In this document: piece after piece, positions 22,869-35,900 of the stretch
Numbering within the stretch: position 1 is the first letter of the stretch
Layout: each line of letters starts with the position of its first letter
Source of the DNA: Cyclaneusma minus
Lineage: Eukaryota > Ascomycota > Leotiomycetes > Marthamycetales > Marthamycetaceae
Direction of reading: 5' to 3'
NCBI GenBank assembly: GCA_037179335.1
Contig: JAKZHN010000012.1
Span: 806,001 to 870,000, forward strand
Length of the DNA: 64,000 nt
Program-made: the position numbers and the translations under genes
Notes under the pieces: generated by a model
Told to the model about the DNA's origin: nothing
Databases searched by the model: none
What the model saw: only the letters and a program-made list of their open reading frames with translations

Positions 22869-25800
22869 CGTCGCTAATTGTTGTGACTTGGGGATGATAG
22901 CTTCGCAGCAGGGCTGTATCGTACTTCAATAAAAGTTTGGAAACGCGCTGTCGCTTGGCGTGTTTTGCTAAAGTCCAGTCGTGTCGTGTGGTCCGTCGTG
23001 TGCCCTGGTATCTTAAACTCCAATTGATGACCGATGTGCTGACAGAACGGAGGTCGCACCGAAACTCTATTGGAAGATTCTTGGCAGATTTAGCGCGATG
23101 TGCTTTCGCGTATTCTAGCCTCGGATTTCCGGACCCTGGAAATCTGCTGAATCCGGAGGGCCGAATCGAGTCAGATTGCTTTCCCGGGACTCAGGGGAAT
23201 GATAATTTGCAAATCGTACATGTATTGAATGCTCGTCCCGATATATCATATTTGGAGCTATGGGCAATTTTTATTTGGATAGTGGACGACCATACCTTGC
23301 CCAATTGTGAAGATTGAGATGGATTGAGAGCTGAATTTGGTGACAATGTTTCAGGCTGTCATGCAATCTCGTCTTGACTCTTGAATTGAGAGATGTTTGC
23401 TTGTAAAGTCGTACAGTACAAAGGACGGAATGTAGTGTTAGCTACTGTGTACGAGGGTACCAAGTGCTGTGCTATCAATCAGTTGATCGTCTGCCGCGTC
23501 AGCGGAGAATGATGCTGACGCTGTCTCGCTATCTTCTCCCTCTCTAACACTCTTTCACACTAGCCCGTAGCGTGCAGGATTGGAATTCTAGGAAGGGGCT
23601 TCGAAGGCCTTCGGGAATTGGAATCAAGGAACTCATGCTGTGGCAGCTCCGAGGTCTTCGATCGATCCCGAATCTGTTTTCCAACGGCGCTTCAATGGAA
23701 ACTTCAATCAATGATAATGATGGCTGCTGCTAAGCCGCAGGGAGAGCGCTAGAAGGTCGAGCTAGAAGCAAGCCCGGCAGGGAAAAAATGAGGCTCTCGA
23801 GATTGACCTTGTCACCCTGGTCCATCTGTGTGACCAGTCGTAGATCTTCAACGGGACGTTGGGGTCGCTGAAAGCCTATGTGGGTCCAGTCCTTTTTGTT
23901 TCTAAGCTATGTTCTGGAGGTGGTTCGAGCTTGTTTTGTTAATCTATTGATGTTATGTAGCGAGAGAAAGTTCTGTTCTGATTCCCCCTTTTTCGGCGAT
24001 GTCAGGGCCACAGCCGGGGCAGTGAGCGACTCGGGAGATTGAATGAGTGCTAGATTCCATGTCATCGATGTCATTCTGGCCATGGACGAAGGGGATATCA
24101 CAAGATTCAGGACCATCGTCGATGTTTGATGGTCAGAAACCACGGTTTCGCCGTGCCGTGTCCAGTGTGCCGCTCCCGAGTTTCTTTGCGGTTCGTCATC
24201 GGCTTCTCCATCTTATTAGATTTAGCAGGCTTGGCTCCGAAGCATGAATTGCGGCCGTCCCATATCAAATCTCGGCAGCGCGGGAGCTTGAGCCATTTGG
24301 ACTCTCGTGTCAAAAGCGAGTCCAAGCTTCAGAAATCAGGATGTCGCCTCGTGCTTTCCGCTCACCCGTTCCTGGAGATGATTAATGCTGTGTGGTGGTG
24401 ACTGATGGTATTGCCAATAATAACACATCGCTGATATTAATATGGATATCTTGGTCGATGTTTAGTCTGGGGGCCAGATGGTTGCATGATCCATCTTCTG
24501 CGGAGGTGGAGTTGAACGTGCAGAGTGCGTGCAGCGAACTGCGACCCCGTCCTGGCAATAATACTTGTAATAACCAGGAGGCCAGGACGTACCTTAATAA
24601 CGCAATTGATGACTTGTGAGACCGGGGGTCAAAGGGATTGTGACACTCCTGTGGCCCTCGAGAGTCTCTCGATACTCGCGAGGGTGGTGAAGTCGGGAGG
24701 CCCAAGACCGGCCGGACGGGTTTTGGTGGGGGATCTTGCATGCTGTCCGGACCCAGCCGTTGAGGAGTGAGGGGCCGATATGCGGATTTGAGCGACAGGA
24801 CATAACATCTGGAAGGGGAGAAGAAGGCCAGATATCTGCAGCTGGGCCCTCATCCCCCGGACGGTGCCAAGGCAGTGTTTGGTGGGACTGGGACAGGCTG
24901 CCAGAATTAGCGCGGTCGGGGCACTCCCGCCGGTCTTAGACTGTAAAGTCCCGAGATGACACAGGAACATCCCGGTTCCAGAGTTTCGAGATGCGGATGT
25001 GACTGAAGGATGGTGACAGCGAGGGCGTCAATGGCTCGTGGCTGCCGCTGGATTGTGTTGAATATTCTGGAGCAGTGACTGAATGGGAAATCCGGATTAT
25101 TGGTAGAACTAGTACCTGGCGCGAGACTAGCCTTTCGACTACTTTCTGGGAAGCACGGGCCCCGAAATGACACTTCCAGGGATTGTCGTCAGGAGCTCAG
25201 CCATACAAACTTGAGAGCTCGGAAGGGGCTTGAGGATGGCTTGGATAGCAAAGTCAAAGTAGACATGAGTGTGAGTTGGCGTCAGGTACACGGGATATGG
25301 TATCAATGAAGTCCAAGTGAGGATAGGAGCACTACGCGTGCGGAAGAGGATTCCGCAAGGAGACTGCACGGAAAGTCGAAATAGATTATTTGCAAATCGC
25401 TGCAGTCAATTTTGTGGTGGTGGCAGTCTGCCTTGTTCACCGTCGTGGCCGAATCTGGCGTCTGCTGTCGCCCAGCTGGACCCCTTTGAGGCCAACTCCG
25501 GAGCGTGTCAGCCTGGGATTGACATGTTGCAGCTCGACGTCGGTGGCCCGTTTGGCTTGCTTGCTTGCACTCGAGGTCGAGGGCCGGCGTATCAATCGTG
25601 CGTAAACCGAATTTGCGATAAAATTCAGTGGAGTGACCATCGGTGCTGTCTCGAAGATTAAAAAGTTAGTTCATGGTCACGTGGTCGTCCAGGGCGTAGC
25701 GAGGCCCAATCAGGGAGCGAGCTGCGTCTTCTCCCGTCTTGCACTGGTCGCTCTTTCCTCTCCCTGCACGCACCTTCACCACCGCAGCAGCAGCAGCAGC

Positions 25801-26072
25801 ACCGCGCAATTCTTCCCACTCCCCATCCTCCGCCCGCTCTTCAATTCCTGCTCCGCTGCAGCCCTGCTTCCCACTTGCAGGTCGTGAGCCGACACCCTCA
25901 GCAAGACCGCCCGCTGACCCAGAGCTTGCCCAGCAAAGCGACATTACCAAGCACTGCTGGGGAGATTGCGATCCGACTCGGCACAACAGCCTCACCGTCC
26001 GCAATTGCTCACCACCGGCCCTCGCCATCCGCAGACCCCTAAACCCACCAAACAATCTGCAACTTGCCCGCC
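22869..26072. other. Intergenic, divergent promoters
   Basis: This 3.2-kb region lies between the deaminase start (-) and the G-beta start (+). I see no convincing gene. A CAG run near 25785 is in the presumed 5' leader of the G-beta gene. A CACGTG lies near 25679. Confidence 0.55.
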
Positions 26073-27420
26073 ATGTCTGGACAGGACGTGTCGCCCGAGG
26101 CGATGCAATCGCGCATCCAGTCTGCTCGCCGTGAAGCCGAGACCCTGAAGGACCGCATCAAGCGCAAGAAGGACGAGTTGGCAGACACTACCCGTGAGTT
26201 CCCACTGCTTTGTCCTGTGGCGCGCCGCTGTTGCTGCGTCGTGTGCCTGCCTGTGATGCTGACATCCTGATAGTGAAAACTGTCGCCACTCAGATGCAGG
26301 ACGCGTTGCCCAAGAACCAATTGATGAAGACGAGGAAGACCTTGAAGGGTCATTTGGCCAAGATCTATGCTATGCACTGGTCGACCGATCGCAGACACCT
26401 GGTGTCGGCCTCTCAGGATGGAAAGCTGATTATTTGGGATGCTTACACCACCAACAAGGTCCACGCCATTCCTCTCCGTTCTTCATGGGTCATGACCTGC
26501 GCCTATGCCCCCTCCGGAAACTATGTCGCTTGCGGTGGATTGGACAACATTTGCTCAATCTACAACCTCAACCAGAGCCGCGATGGTCCCACTCGCTCTG
26601 CCCGCGAGCTGTCAGGCCACTCGGGCTACCTGAGTTGCTGCCGCTTTGTCAACGATCGCAGTATTCTGACCTCGTCTGGCGACATGACCTGTATGAAGTG
26701 GGATATCGAGACCGGATCGAAGATCACCGAGTTCGCCGATCACTTGGGCGACGTGATGAGCATCAGTCTCAACCCCACCAATCAAAACACCTTCATCTCC
26801 GGAGCCTGTGATGCTTTCGCTAAGCTCTGGGACATTCGCGCTGGAAAGGCTGTGCAGACCTTTGCTGGCCACGAATCCGACATCAACGCCATCCAGTTCT
26901 TCCCAGATGGACACTCGTTCGTGACTGGCTCGGACGATGCCACTTGCAGACTCTTCGATATCCGTGCTGATCGCGAGCTCAACCAGTACAGCGTATGTCT
27001 CGAAATGTGCTTGTTCTTATATCTGGACGTCAGCTAACCGTGTGACAGTCGGAATCTATTCTCTGCGGTATCACCTCTGTTGCCACTTCGGTGTCTGGCC
27101 GTCTGTTGTTTGCTGGATACGATGACTTTGAGTGCAAGGTGAGTGGCATTTGCAATCGCAACTCGGCTGTTTGCTGGAGTTTTACAAATAGGAAAAGAAC
27201 TAGTACTGACGTGTTTCCAGGTCTGGGATGTGACCAGAGGTGAGAAGGTGGGATCGTTGGTCGGACATGACAATCGTGTCAGCTGCTTGGGCGTGAGCAA
27301 CGATGGTATGAGCCTGTGCACTGGATCTTGGGATTCTTTGGTAAGTCTCCGTCTTCCGCAGCCTCTCGAGGTATCCACACAAGCTAATCCCCATTCTAGC
27401 TCAAGATCTGGGCCATGTGA
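26073..27420 (+). CDS. GPB1: Heterotrimeric G-protein beta subunit
   Basis: Five exons (26073-26193, 26274-26992, 27049-27138, 27221-27340, 27400-27420) encode 356 residues, standard for fungal G-beta. The N-terminal ~45 residues are a charged helix ([20 protein letters not shown]) that forms the coiled coil with G-gamma. Seven WD repeats follow, starting with [20 protein letters not shown], with the expected GH...WD spacing ([43 protein letters not shown]) and ending SWDSLLKIWAM. G-beta transmits pheromone, nutrient and developmental signals at the plasma membrane and stabilises G-alpha and G-gamma. The last exon is only 21 nt and completes the seventh blade, so all four introns must be removed for a closed propeller. 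Confidence 0.96.
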
Positions 27421-28996
27421 AGTGCCTCTTAACTATCGCACCGATGGGGACACATCTCCCCCAGTTGACGAAATCACGAATTTCTTGTTACAAAGCGGTT
27501 GTCTACTCGAATGGAGAACACGAGCAGACTCCTCCCGACCGGCCATACGCTTCTTCAATTCTCTGCACCATAATTCTTCCCGTATTCTACAACTTCTTGT
27601 TTGTATGGGCGGCTTACTTTACATGGATCCCTAAAACCTTCCATCCTCGTCCTTCGCGCCCCGCCACTATGGATGCTTCGTTTGTTCACGCGATGATATC
27701 CAGTATCCTGAGAGTGGCTACCATTCTGTTACATCAGGGCACTTTTCTCCTTGCAGTGTGCTCGCCTAATCAAAACAGGATGGAGGGGCCATAATGGTTC
27801 CCACAGTCCGGTTCTTTCTAAAACTCCATTGTTGTTGTGGAAAACCAACTGGGAAGACGACCAAACAGGCGTATCGGAGATAAGCAAGCATACCCGTTCG
27901 ACTTCCTTTGTCCGAGGCTCCACACCTTCATCTCAAAAGTTCTCCGCGAATCCCCCCGACATACAGGAAACAAAGAAACACCTTCACAGAAAAAAAAAGG
28001 AAAGATCTTGTACGACAACTGGGCTTCTTTGTTTGCCTCATTCTGAGGACAACATGGGACGCGCGAATGGGGCTTTCCTGGAACACAACACACCTCGCAC
28101 ACCCTCGACACCTTTCTTCCTCCTCTCTTCACTGCAAAGCATTCGGCGTCGTACGGCAGGAGCAGTCTGGGAAATTCACAAAGTTTCTTACACTATTCCA
28201 CAACTTTCTTCTACTCTTCTTCTCTTTCGGAGCAGGCCAAGGCAAATCCACCATTACAAGGGTCCTCTTCTTTTTAAGTCTTTAGTTGATCGGTCAAGCA
28301 CAAGGGTATTGGGAGGCAGTGTTTCGCAAAGAGAGTGAAAGAAGGTATGAGAAGGAATTGTTGGGGAGTGGCGCTGGATTCCCTTGGCAAGATAGGAAGG
28401 GTTTACTTCTTTTCTAGATGATGCTGGAGCAGAGATGAACTGGCAGATGGTGGATGCATGGGAAGATGATGTTGTTGTACTATGGACTGAGACCTGAATT
28501 GAGCTTGAAAAAAACCTGAAAATGTCTTTGTGGTGATGTGTTCTCTGATATGTGTGCTGACTGAGTTGTCGTAGTCACTGCTGGTTCCTTGAGAATGCTT
28601 ATCCTCTTGCATACAGAGGATCCCTTTGCAAGACTCGGGGACGGATCAGTTTAATCTGCAACTCCCATCTTCGAAAGTCAAATGTCGGTAATACTGTAAG
28701 TTTGGGGGCGACTCTTTCATTTTTACTGGGTGGCTTGGACATCAGGCGGCAGGCGCCACTTCGACATAGAGGGTGGTGGTTGGCTGTCAGCTGTCTAGCC
28801 GATTGTGATGCAGTATGGAGGGAGGGCAGTGAGTTCAGCCTCGCCGCTGTGATAATCTCTCTCATATCATTGTCGCACCGTCTCTCCTCTCTCTCTCTCT
28901 CTCTCTCCCTCTCCCTCTCCCTCTCCCTCTCCCTCTTGTCATTTCGCGCGTGCTCCTGGCTTGCGTTGGGATAGTCACTGAACCTAACCCGCAATC
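27421..28996. other. Intergenic, 3' flank of G-beta
   Basis: No supported gene. It contains the CT-rich microsatellite at 28881-28936 shortly before the next start codon. Confidence 0.55.
28881..28936. repeat. CT/CCCTCT microsatellite
   Basis: Pure CT repeats pass into CTCCCT repeats, about 60 bp upstream of the start of the split kinase gene. It could be a pyrimidine-rich leader element or simply slippage. Confidence 0.85.
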
Positions 28997-29835
28997 ATGG
29001 AGACGGGAACAAATCGCGAGTCCAGTAAGGCTAAGGCTACCGTGATCAAGGAAGCGGATGAGGGAAGCACGACCAACATGGCAGACATTGATAGCAACGG
29101 AGTCTACTTGAGTAAACTCAGAGGTAAGATAGTTCTCCAAGTATGTGGCTCTGACTAATAAGTGTTTGTTTAGTGTCCCGGATATACAAGTCATTCGCAG
29201 CAGACGGCTACGAAGCTGCAACTCGACGTCTTTTGGAAGCCCTCCGCGATACTTTATCCTACGCTGATCCGGGGAAACCAGAGATGTTACAGTGGGCCAC
29301 CGCTATGGTGTCTTCTATCCACGGTCTAAAAACCTCTCTGGAACGAGACTCCAGTGCTTTGGCCGTTGGGTTTCTTTCCGAATCTTGCCTGGGGTTCGCA
29401 GCCGAGATTGGACAGTGTCTTTATGAGCGTCCGTCCCATAGGCGGCCTAGCCAGGAAACCATAGCTGAGATCTTGAATCTTTGAGAAGACTGCTTTGCTA
29501 CGAGCAACAACGCTAAGAAGGCCACATCCCCATCGAGTCCTCGCTCGCGTCTTCATCGTCTCGATACACAAAACTGGATAGCCACATAGATCAGCAAGCA
29601 TCTCTTCAAAGCTCAGTTTTTTCGACCCCACAGCGAACTTCGTCGGAGTCTCCCAGAACTTCGCACGCCACAGCCACTATTCCTGGGGCATGGCAGAACT
29701 CATTCGATTCGCATGTAGCATCCCCCAATAGCTTTTATGATCGAAGCCTGCCATACCTGTCCACCAAGCCGCCTGGTCACAGCCCTTTGACGGCCCGGTA
29801 CGGTGCTAATAGCTTCTCTTCCATGTTGGAGCACC
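28997..29835 (+). pseudogene. 5' half of a kinase-domain gene, interrupted by the LTR element
   Basis: Exon 1 (28997-29123) and exon 2 (from 29174) splice through GTAAGA to TTTAG and encode about 145 residues. After a charged start (METGTNRESSKAKATVIKEA) comes an alpha-helical region (YKSFAADGYEAATRRLLEAL, then LQWATAMVSSIHGLKTSLER) with no family I can name. A TGA stops this frame at 29482-29484. A second frame, Ser/Thr/Pro-rich (STPQRTSSESPRTSHATATI), then stays open from about 29530 until the LTR starts, in keeping with a linker that once led to the kinase domain at 37.9 kb. The frame change at 29.48-29.53 kb looks like decay, though an unrecognised intron is possible. Confidence 0.6.
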
Positions 29836-29930
29836 TGGGCAGTGCCTAAGGCAGTGCCAGGACCCTTGTAAACTAGCATAGCTATAAATAGGTGGGCTTT
29901 GCCCATTGATTTTTATTAATTAAGTTATCA
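29836..29930. repeat. Left long terminal repeat (95 bp)
   Basis: Begins TGGGCAGTGCC, with GGCAGTGCC duplicated around TAA. It contains CTATAAATAGG and a GGGCTTTGCCC hairpin and ends GTTATCA. It is roughly 80% alike the right copy. Confidence 0.8.
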
Positions 29931-32900
29931 TTATTTATATATTATTTTAATAAATTATAAGCCCGAAATATTTTAGCGCATTATAATTTAAATATATAAT
30001 TTTATAGGCTTTAGTTTTTTTTATAATTTATATTTAAATCGTATTTAAAGCAATTAATTATATAAATTAATTATTTAATAATTTATTTAAGCGAAATATT
30101 TTGGCTATCCGGTAATACGCTATACAAATTATTAAACGGCTAAGGCTAGCCTAAACTATATATTTTTTGCAATTAAAAAAAAGCTATATTATTATACAAT
30201 TAAATAATTTATAATATAAAATATTATTATATCCAATTTTCTAAAGCTATTATATTTAATATAAAAGCTTTTATATTTTTGCATTATTTATTATTTAATA
30301 GCAAATTATTGCATTTAGCTAATTAGACTATTATATTTAATTTTGAATTTTTTTAGCGCCTATTATATATTATTTATTAAAAGCAATACTATTTATTAAA
30401 GGGTTTATTGCGGAAATTTGCATTTTAAAAAATAAAAACATTTTTAACAATTTCAAGCTTTAAAGCCGCTTTGGCTTATTATAAAATTTTATAAAAAATT
30501 TCTAGCTATTTTTAAATAATTATAGAGAATTTAGTAAGAATTCTAATAGCTAAATTTAAATATTTTAATTTATTATTAAATTATTTATTTTTACTATTAA
30601 ATTATTTATTTGAAATGCAATTATTAGTTTTTTTAATAAGTGTTAAATATCTATTATTATTTATTTGGCTATTTAATTTTTATTTTTTTTAAAAAAATTA
30701 AAAGCTTTTTTGCATTTATAAAATACCTTTTCCAATTTTTTTAAAAAGTCTTTTTAGTATTTTAAATTTTAAATTTTAAATTTTAAAATTGCTTTATTAT
30801 TATTATTTTTGCCTTTTTTTATATAATTCAAAATAATAATAATTTATTAAAAAGCATTTATAATAAAATTTTTAAATTATTTTTTATGATTAATTAAACC
30901 AATTAAAATTGCAAAATTACTAATTGGTTTTTTATTTTTAGCAGGGCTAATCTTTTATTATGCATTAATGCTTTTAAAATATTAAAAAAGCCGCAATTTG
31001 AAATAAATATTAATTAATTTATATTATTGCTATTTAATAGCATTGTGAATAAAATATTTATAATAAAATCGCGGCTTTTAATTTAATTTATAATTGCTTA
31101 TAAAATTTAAAAATTGCCTATTAGCCTAAAAATTATATTTATGCTATTTATTTAATTAGCGAATTTTAGTATTTTTTTTAATTTTTAATAATTTTAATGC
31201 TTATAATATTTATTTTTAATTTATTTTTAAAAAAAAATTGAAGGATTAATTACTATTTATACGGTTTAAAAGCTTATTTAGCTTTAATTTTATAAATAGC
31301 CTAAATTAAGCGCTTAATAGCAATTGGAGCCTGCTATTTTTTAGCAAATTATAATTACCATTAGCGCTATAAAAACCAATACCCGCAAAAATTAGGCAAA
31401 AAAGATTTTAGCTTTTTTTGCCAAATTTAAAATATATTTTTCTTATAATAAAATAAATTATTATTTAAATAAATATTATATTAAATATTTGTTTTTAAAA
31501 AAGCCTAATTTAATTTATCAAAGCGCTTTAAAAGCAATTTTAGCAAATGCGACGGCCGGGAAAATTAGGGCTTTTTAAATAAACGCTTTAAAAAAAGCAA
31601 GAATTTTTTTTAGGCGGCAAGCAATTTTTAAATTTTAATTTTAAAAAAGCTTTTAATAGCACTATTATTTTTATTGCCTAGATTATTTTATTTAATATTT
31701 TATTTTTAAATTTAATAGTATTTTTAATTTTTAATTATTTATTTTTATAAATTTTAAATTCTAGGGCTTTAATATATTTATATAGCAATAAAGGCCTATT
31801 TAAATTTAATATAGAATTTTATATTGGCTTTATAGCCCGCAAAATTATTAATATTAGTAATAGCAATTTGCATGCCCAAAAACGCAATATAATTAGCATT
31901 TGGTATATTAATTTTTAAGGCCAATATTGCTAAATATTCTTTATTAAAATTTATTATATATTAAATTTTCTATTTATTTTTATTTTTATTTTTAAATTAA
32001 TTTTAAAGCAATAGCGCTTAAATTGGCTTAAAGTTTTATTAAATCCATCCATGCTTTATTAGTATATGCTATTTTTAAAACCAAGGTTTTATAATATAAA
32101 TAGATAGGCTATTTAAGCTTTAATTATTTTATTAAATTTTAAGCTAATTTTAGCAGAATCGATTTTATTATTATTAAAATTCGAAAATACTATATAATAT
32201 ATATTAAAAGAAATTTAAAGGCCAAATTATATATTTCCAATTTTAAGCGCGCTATAAACTTTATAAAATTTATTTATATTAATTTTATTAAATGTATCAT
32301 TATTCTAAATAAATTAATTAAAATTTATATAGCGAGTTTTTATTATAATAAAATTAAAATTTGCCAAAGCTATTGATTTAGCTATAAATGCCAATTAGTA
32401 TAAATTTTTTATAAATTTAAATACCAATTTAAAATTGCTTTTCATAAAATCCGGCGTATTAAAGCCGATAATAATAGGAAATATATTATATTAAAAAAAT
32501 TATAAAACAAATATAATAAAACAAATATATTATTTTTTATATTTTTTAAAGCAATTCTTATACAAAATAATTGGATAATATATTTTAGCATATAATAAAA
32601 TATTTAATTTGCAATTTAAATATTTTAATATATTATTAGCAATTTATTTTTAATATTGCAATTTATTTTACAAATTGCTTTTTATATAAAGCCTTTGGTT
32701 TTATAATTTTATTTAAAATTTATAATAATTTTAAATTTGATTTTAGCTATATTATATTTTTTTATTTTTTTATTTTTTTATTTTTTATAAAAAATATTTT
32801 AAAATATTTAAATTTTGCCTAAAAAAAATTAAAAGCAAATTTATTAACTTTATTAGCAATTATATTTATAAAATTTTAATATTAAAAAGCAAAATTATAT

Positions 32901-35900
32901 AGAAAATAAATATTTATATTATTAAAAAACCATATTTTTGAAATTAAAGCCAAAAGCTATTAGCGAATTATTTTTTGAAAAGCGCAAAACCAAAAATAAT
33001 TATTATTATAAAAAATATTTATTTAAATAGTAAATTGCAAAATTACTTTTTAAAAAAGCTATTAAATTGCCGCCTATAATTAAAAAATAAATTATAGATT
33101 TGCTATTTTAAATAAAATTGGGTTTTATTTAGCTTTTTTCTATTTTCCGCAAATTTAGCAGTTTTTTATTTGGAAAATTAAATATGCATTAAGGATTTTT
33201 TGCTTTATTAATAAAAATTTCAAGGCTATTAAATTTAAAATCCTTTTTAATAATATTTTAAATTTTAAATCGGATTTTAAAAAAGAATTTAAACCAAAGC
33301 CATTAATATTATTCAATAATAATAATTTTTAATTAGTTGGTTTTATATAATTTCCGTCTTTATTAATCTTGCCGCCTATTAAAAAAGATTATTGCCCTTT
33401 TTGCTTTATTATCCGAAATTTTAATGCCTATCCTGCATTTTTAAAATTTAAAAGCATTTTTTAAATTACAATTATATAAGCAAATTTAAATTAGCTTTTT
33501 ATAGCTTTTTTAGCAAAAGGCATTTATAAAAAATACAATTCATTAATTTTTAATAGTATTTGAATTTTGGATTTTCTATTTTAAAATATTTAAATTTAAA
33601 TTGGGCTTTATTAGCCAAATTCTTTGCTATAAAATCCGCTTTGTAATTTAAAGCTTTTTTTAAAAAATATAGTATTAATTATGATTAAATTTATAAGCTA
33701 TAAAGCTATTTTTGCTATAATTGCAATATTTAGTTGGAAATTAAAATAAATAAATATTAAAATAGCGTTTTTTATAGCAATATTAATATATTTATATAGC
33801 TAAAATAGCTTAAAGGCTCTAGCAATAATATCAAATAATCCTGCAAATTTTTAAAATTTATTTATAGCCTAAAGCAATTTTTTTTATATAATATAAATTT
33901 TTCATAGTATTTTTAAAAAAGCTGGATTTAAAATTATTGGATTTTAATGCTAGTATTTTTTTAAAAAAATAGCTTAATTATTGGGATTTATATTAATAAT
34001 TTTTTAATTGCTAAAATAAATAAATAGAAAATTTAAAAATTTAAAAATTTATTAAATTAGCGCTTTAATACAATTAGTTTTGGTATTTGCAATTTTTATT
34101 TAAATATAATTATTATAAAAAATGGCTTTATTTAAATGCTTTAGCTGGGCTAAAAAGCCTATATTTATAAAATTTAAAAAAAAGTTATCCTAATGCAATG
34201 CCGCTGCTAATAAATTTAATTAAGTATTTAATATTTGCCAAAAATAGCTATTAAATTTCTAAAAATAAAATTAAATAATATTAGGGCGCTATTAAAGTTT
34301 TTATATAATTAATATTGGGCATTAAATTAAATATAGTTTATATTGTATTAATAATTAGCTATTTTAATTTTAATTCTATTAAAATTTATAAAATAGCAAT
34401 TTAATTAATTTTTTAATATTTTTAAAATATAGTAAACTTTAAATTGGTATTTTAAAGCGGCTTTAAATTATTTTTAAAATACATTAATATTGATTAAAAA
34501 AGTAATTCTAATATTTATTGCTTTATTACTAGCTATTTATTTAATTTAAATAGCGGCGCTATTAATTAATATACCAAATGCCAATTTATTATTGCATTTT
34601 TATTTTGCAAAATTAAATATATAAATTAAATTTAAACAGTTAAAAAAATTATTTGGCTTTGCCAATTGCTAAGCAAATTAGAATTTAATATTGCTAATAA
34701 TAAGCTATTAATCTTTTATTGCAACAATTAAAAAATTATAATATTGGCTAAAAATTCTGCTTTTTGTAATAGAATTAAATATATTGAGATTTAGTATTAT
34801 TTTATATATAAAAAAAATATTAGCGAAATTAAGCTTTAATAGATTTTTATTAAAAATATAATTGCTAATAATTTAATTAAAGCTTTATTATAAAATGTTT
34901 TTTTAATAATTTCACAATTAATTAAATATTAAAGATTTTATATGAAAATTTTATTTTATTAAATATTAAATTGCTTATAAATTAGCTTAGCGATTTTAGC
35001 GTTTTGCTTAATAAATATATTAAAAATAATAATTCAAAGCGTTTGGCTGTTTATAATTTAAATATTTGCTTATGTAATTTTATTTAAAATATTTCTAGAA
35101 TTATTAGTATTATGCTTTTTATTAATAATATTACCCAATATTTAAAAAAAAATCAATTTAAAAATTCCGAATTGCTATTTATTTTTTTTAAAAAATTACG
35201 CTAATATTTTATAATATGCTATCAGAAGGCAAATATATATACCAATATAAATAATTATAATTATTATAATTGCTATATTAAAAGCTTTAATAAGCTAGCA
35301 AGATTTTATTTTGCTATTTTTTTATTTTTTTATTAAAAAATAATAAAAATAATAATTTATTGCTTTAATAGGCCTATAAAATCTTATTTTATTAATTTTT
35401 TATTATTTTAAAATAATAGCGGGAAATTTTGTTAAAATTTGGCTTGCTTTGCAATAATTTGTATTATTAGTATTAATTGAAGCATGACTATTTTTTATTT
35501 GGAAAGTTTATATAATATTAATTGGGCTTTAAAATAATTTAATTTAATTAATTATATTTAAAATTATATTTTAGGTTTTTTTCCATTAGTTTTAAATTAT
35601 AGCAAATTAGCGCCTTTAATTAAAAAAATTAATATATAATTTCAAGCTTTATTGCCAAGCAATATTTTTTATAGCGGAAAAAATTAATTTTAAATACAAC
35701 GCTTTAATTGAAAGCAATAATGCTTTTAATTTATTTTTAAATTTATTGCAAATAACGCTATTATTTTAATTAATAATTTAATTAAAGCTTAAAATTATAA
35801 AATACATCTGCGATCTTAAATTTGCAATTTTGATTTAATTATTAAAATTAAAAAGAAATGGCATTTATTATAAATTCTGGGCCCCAAAATTTAATATATT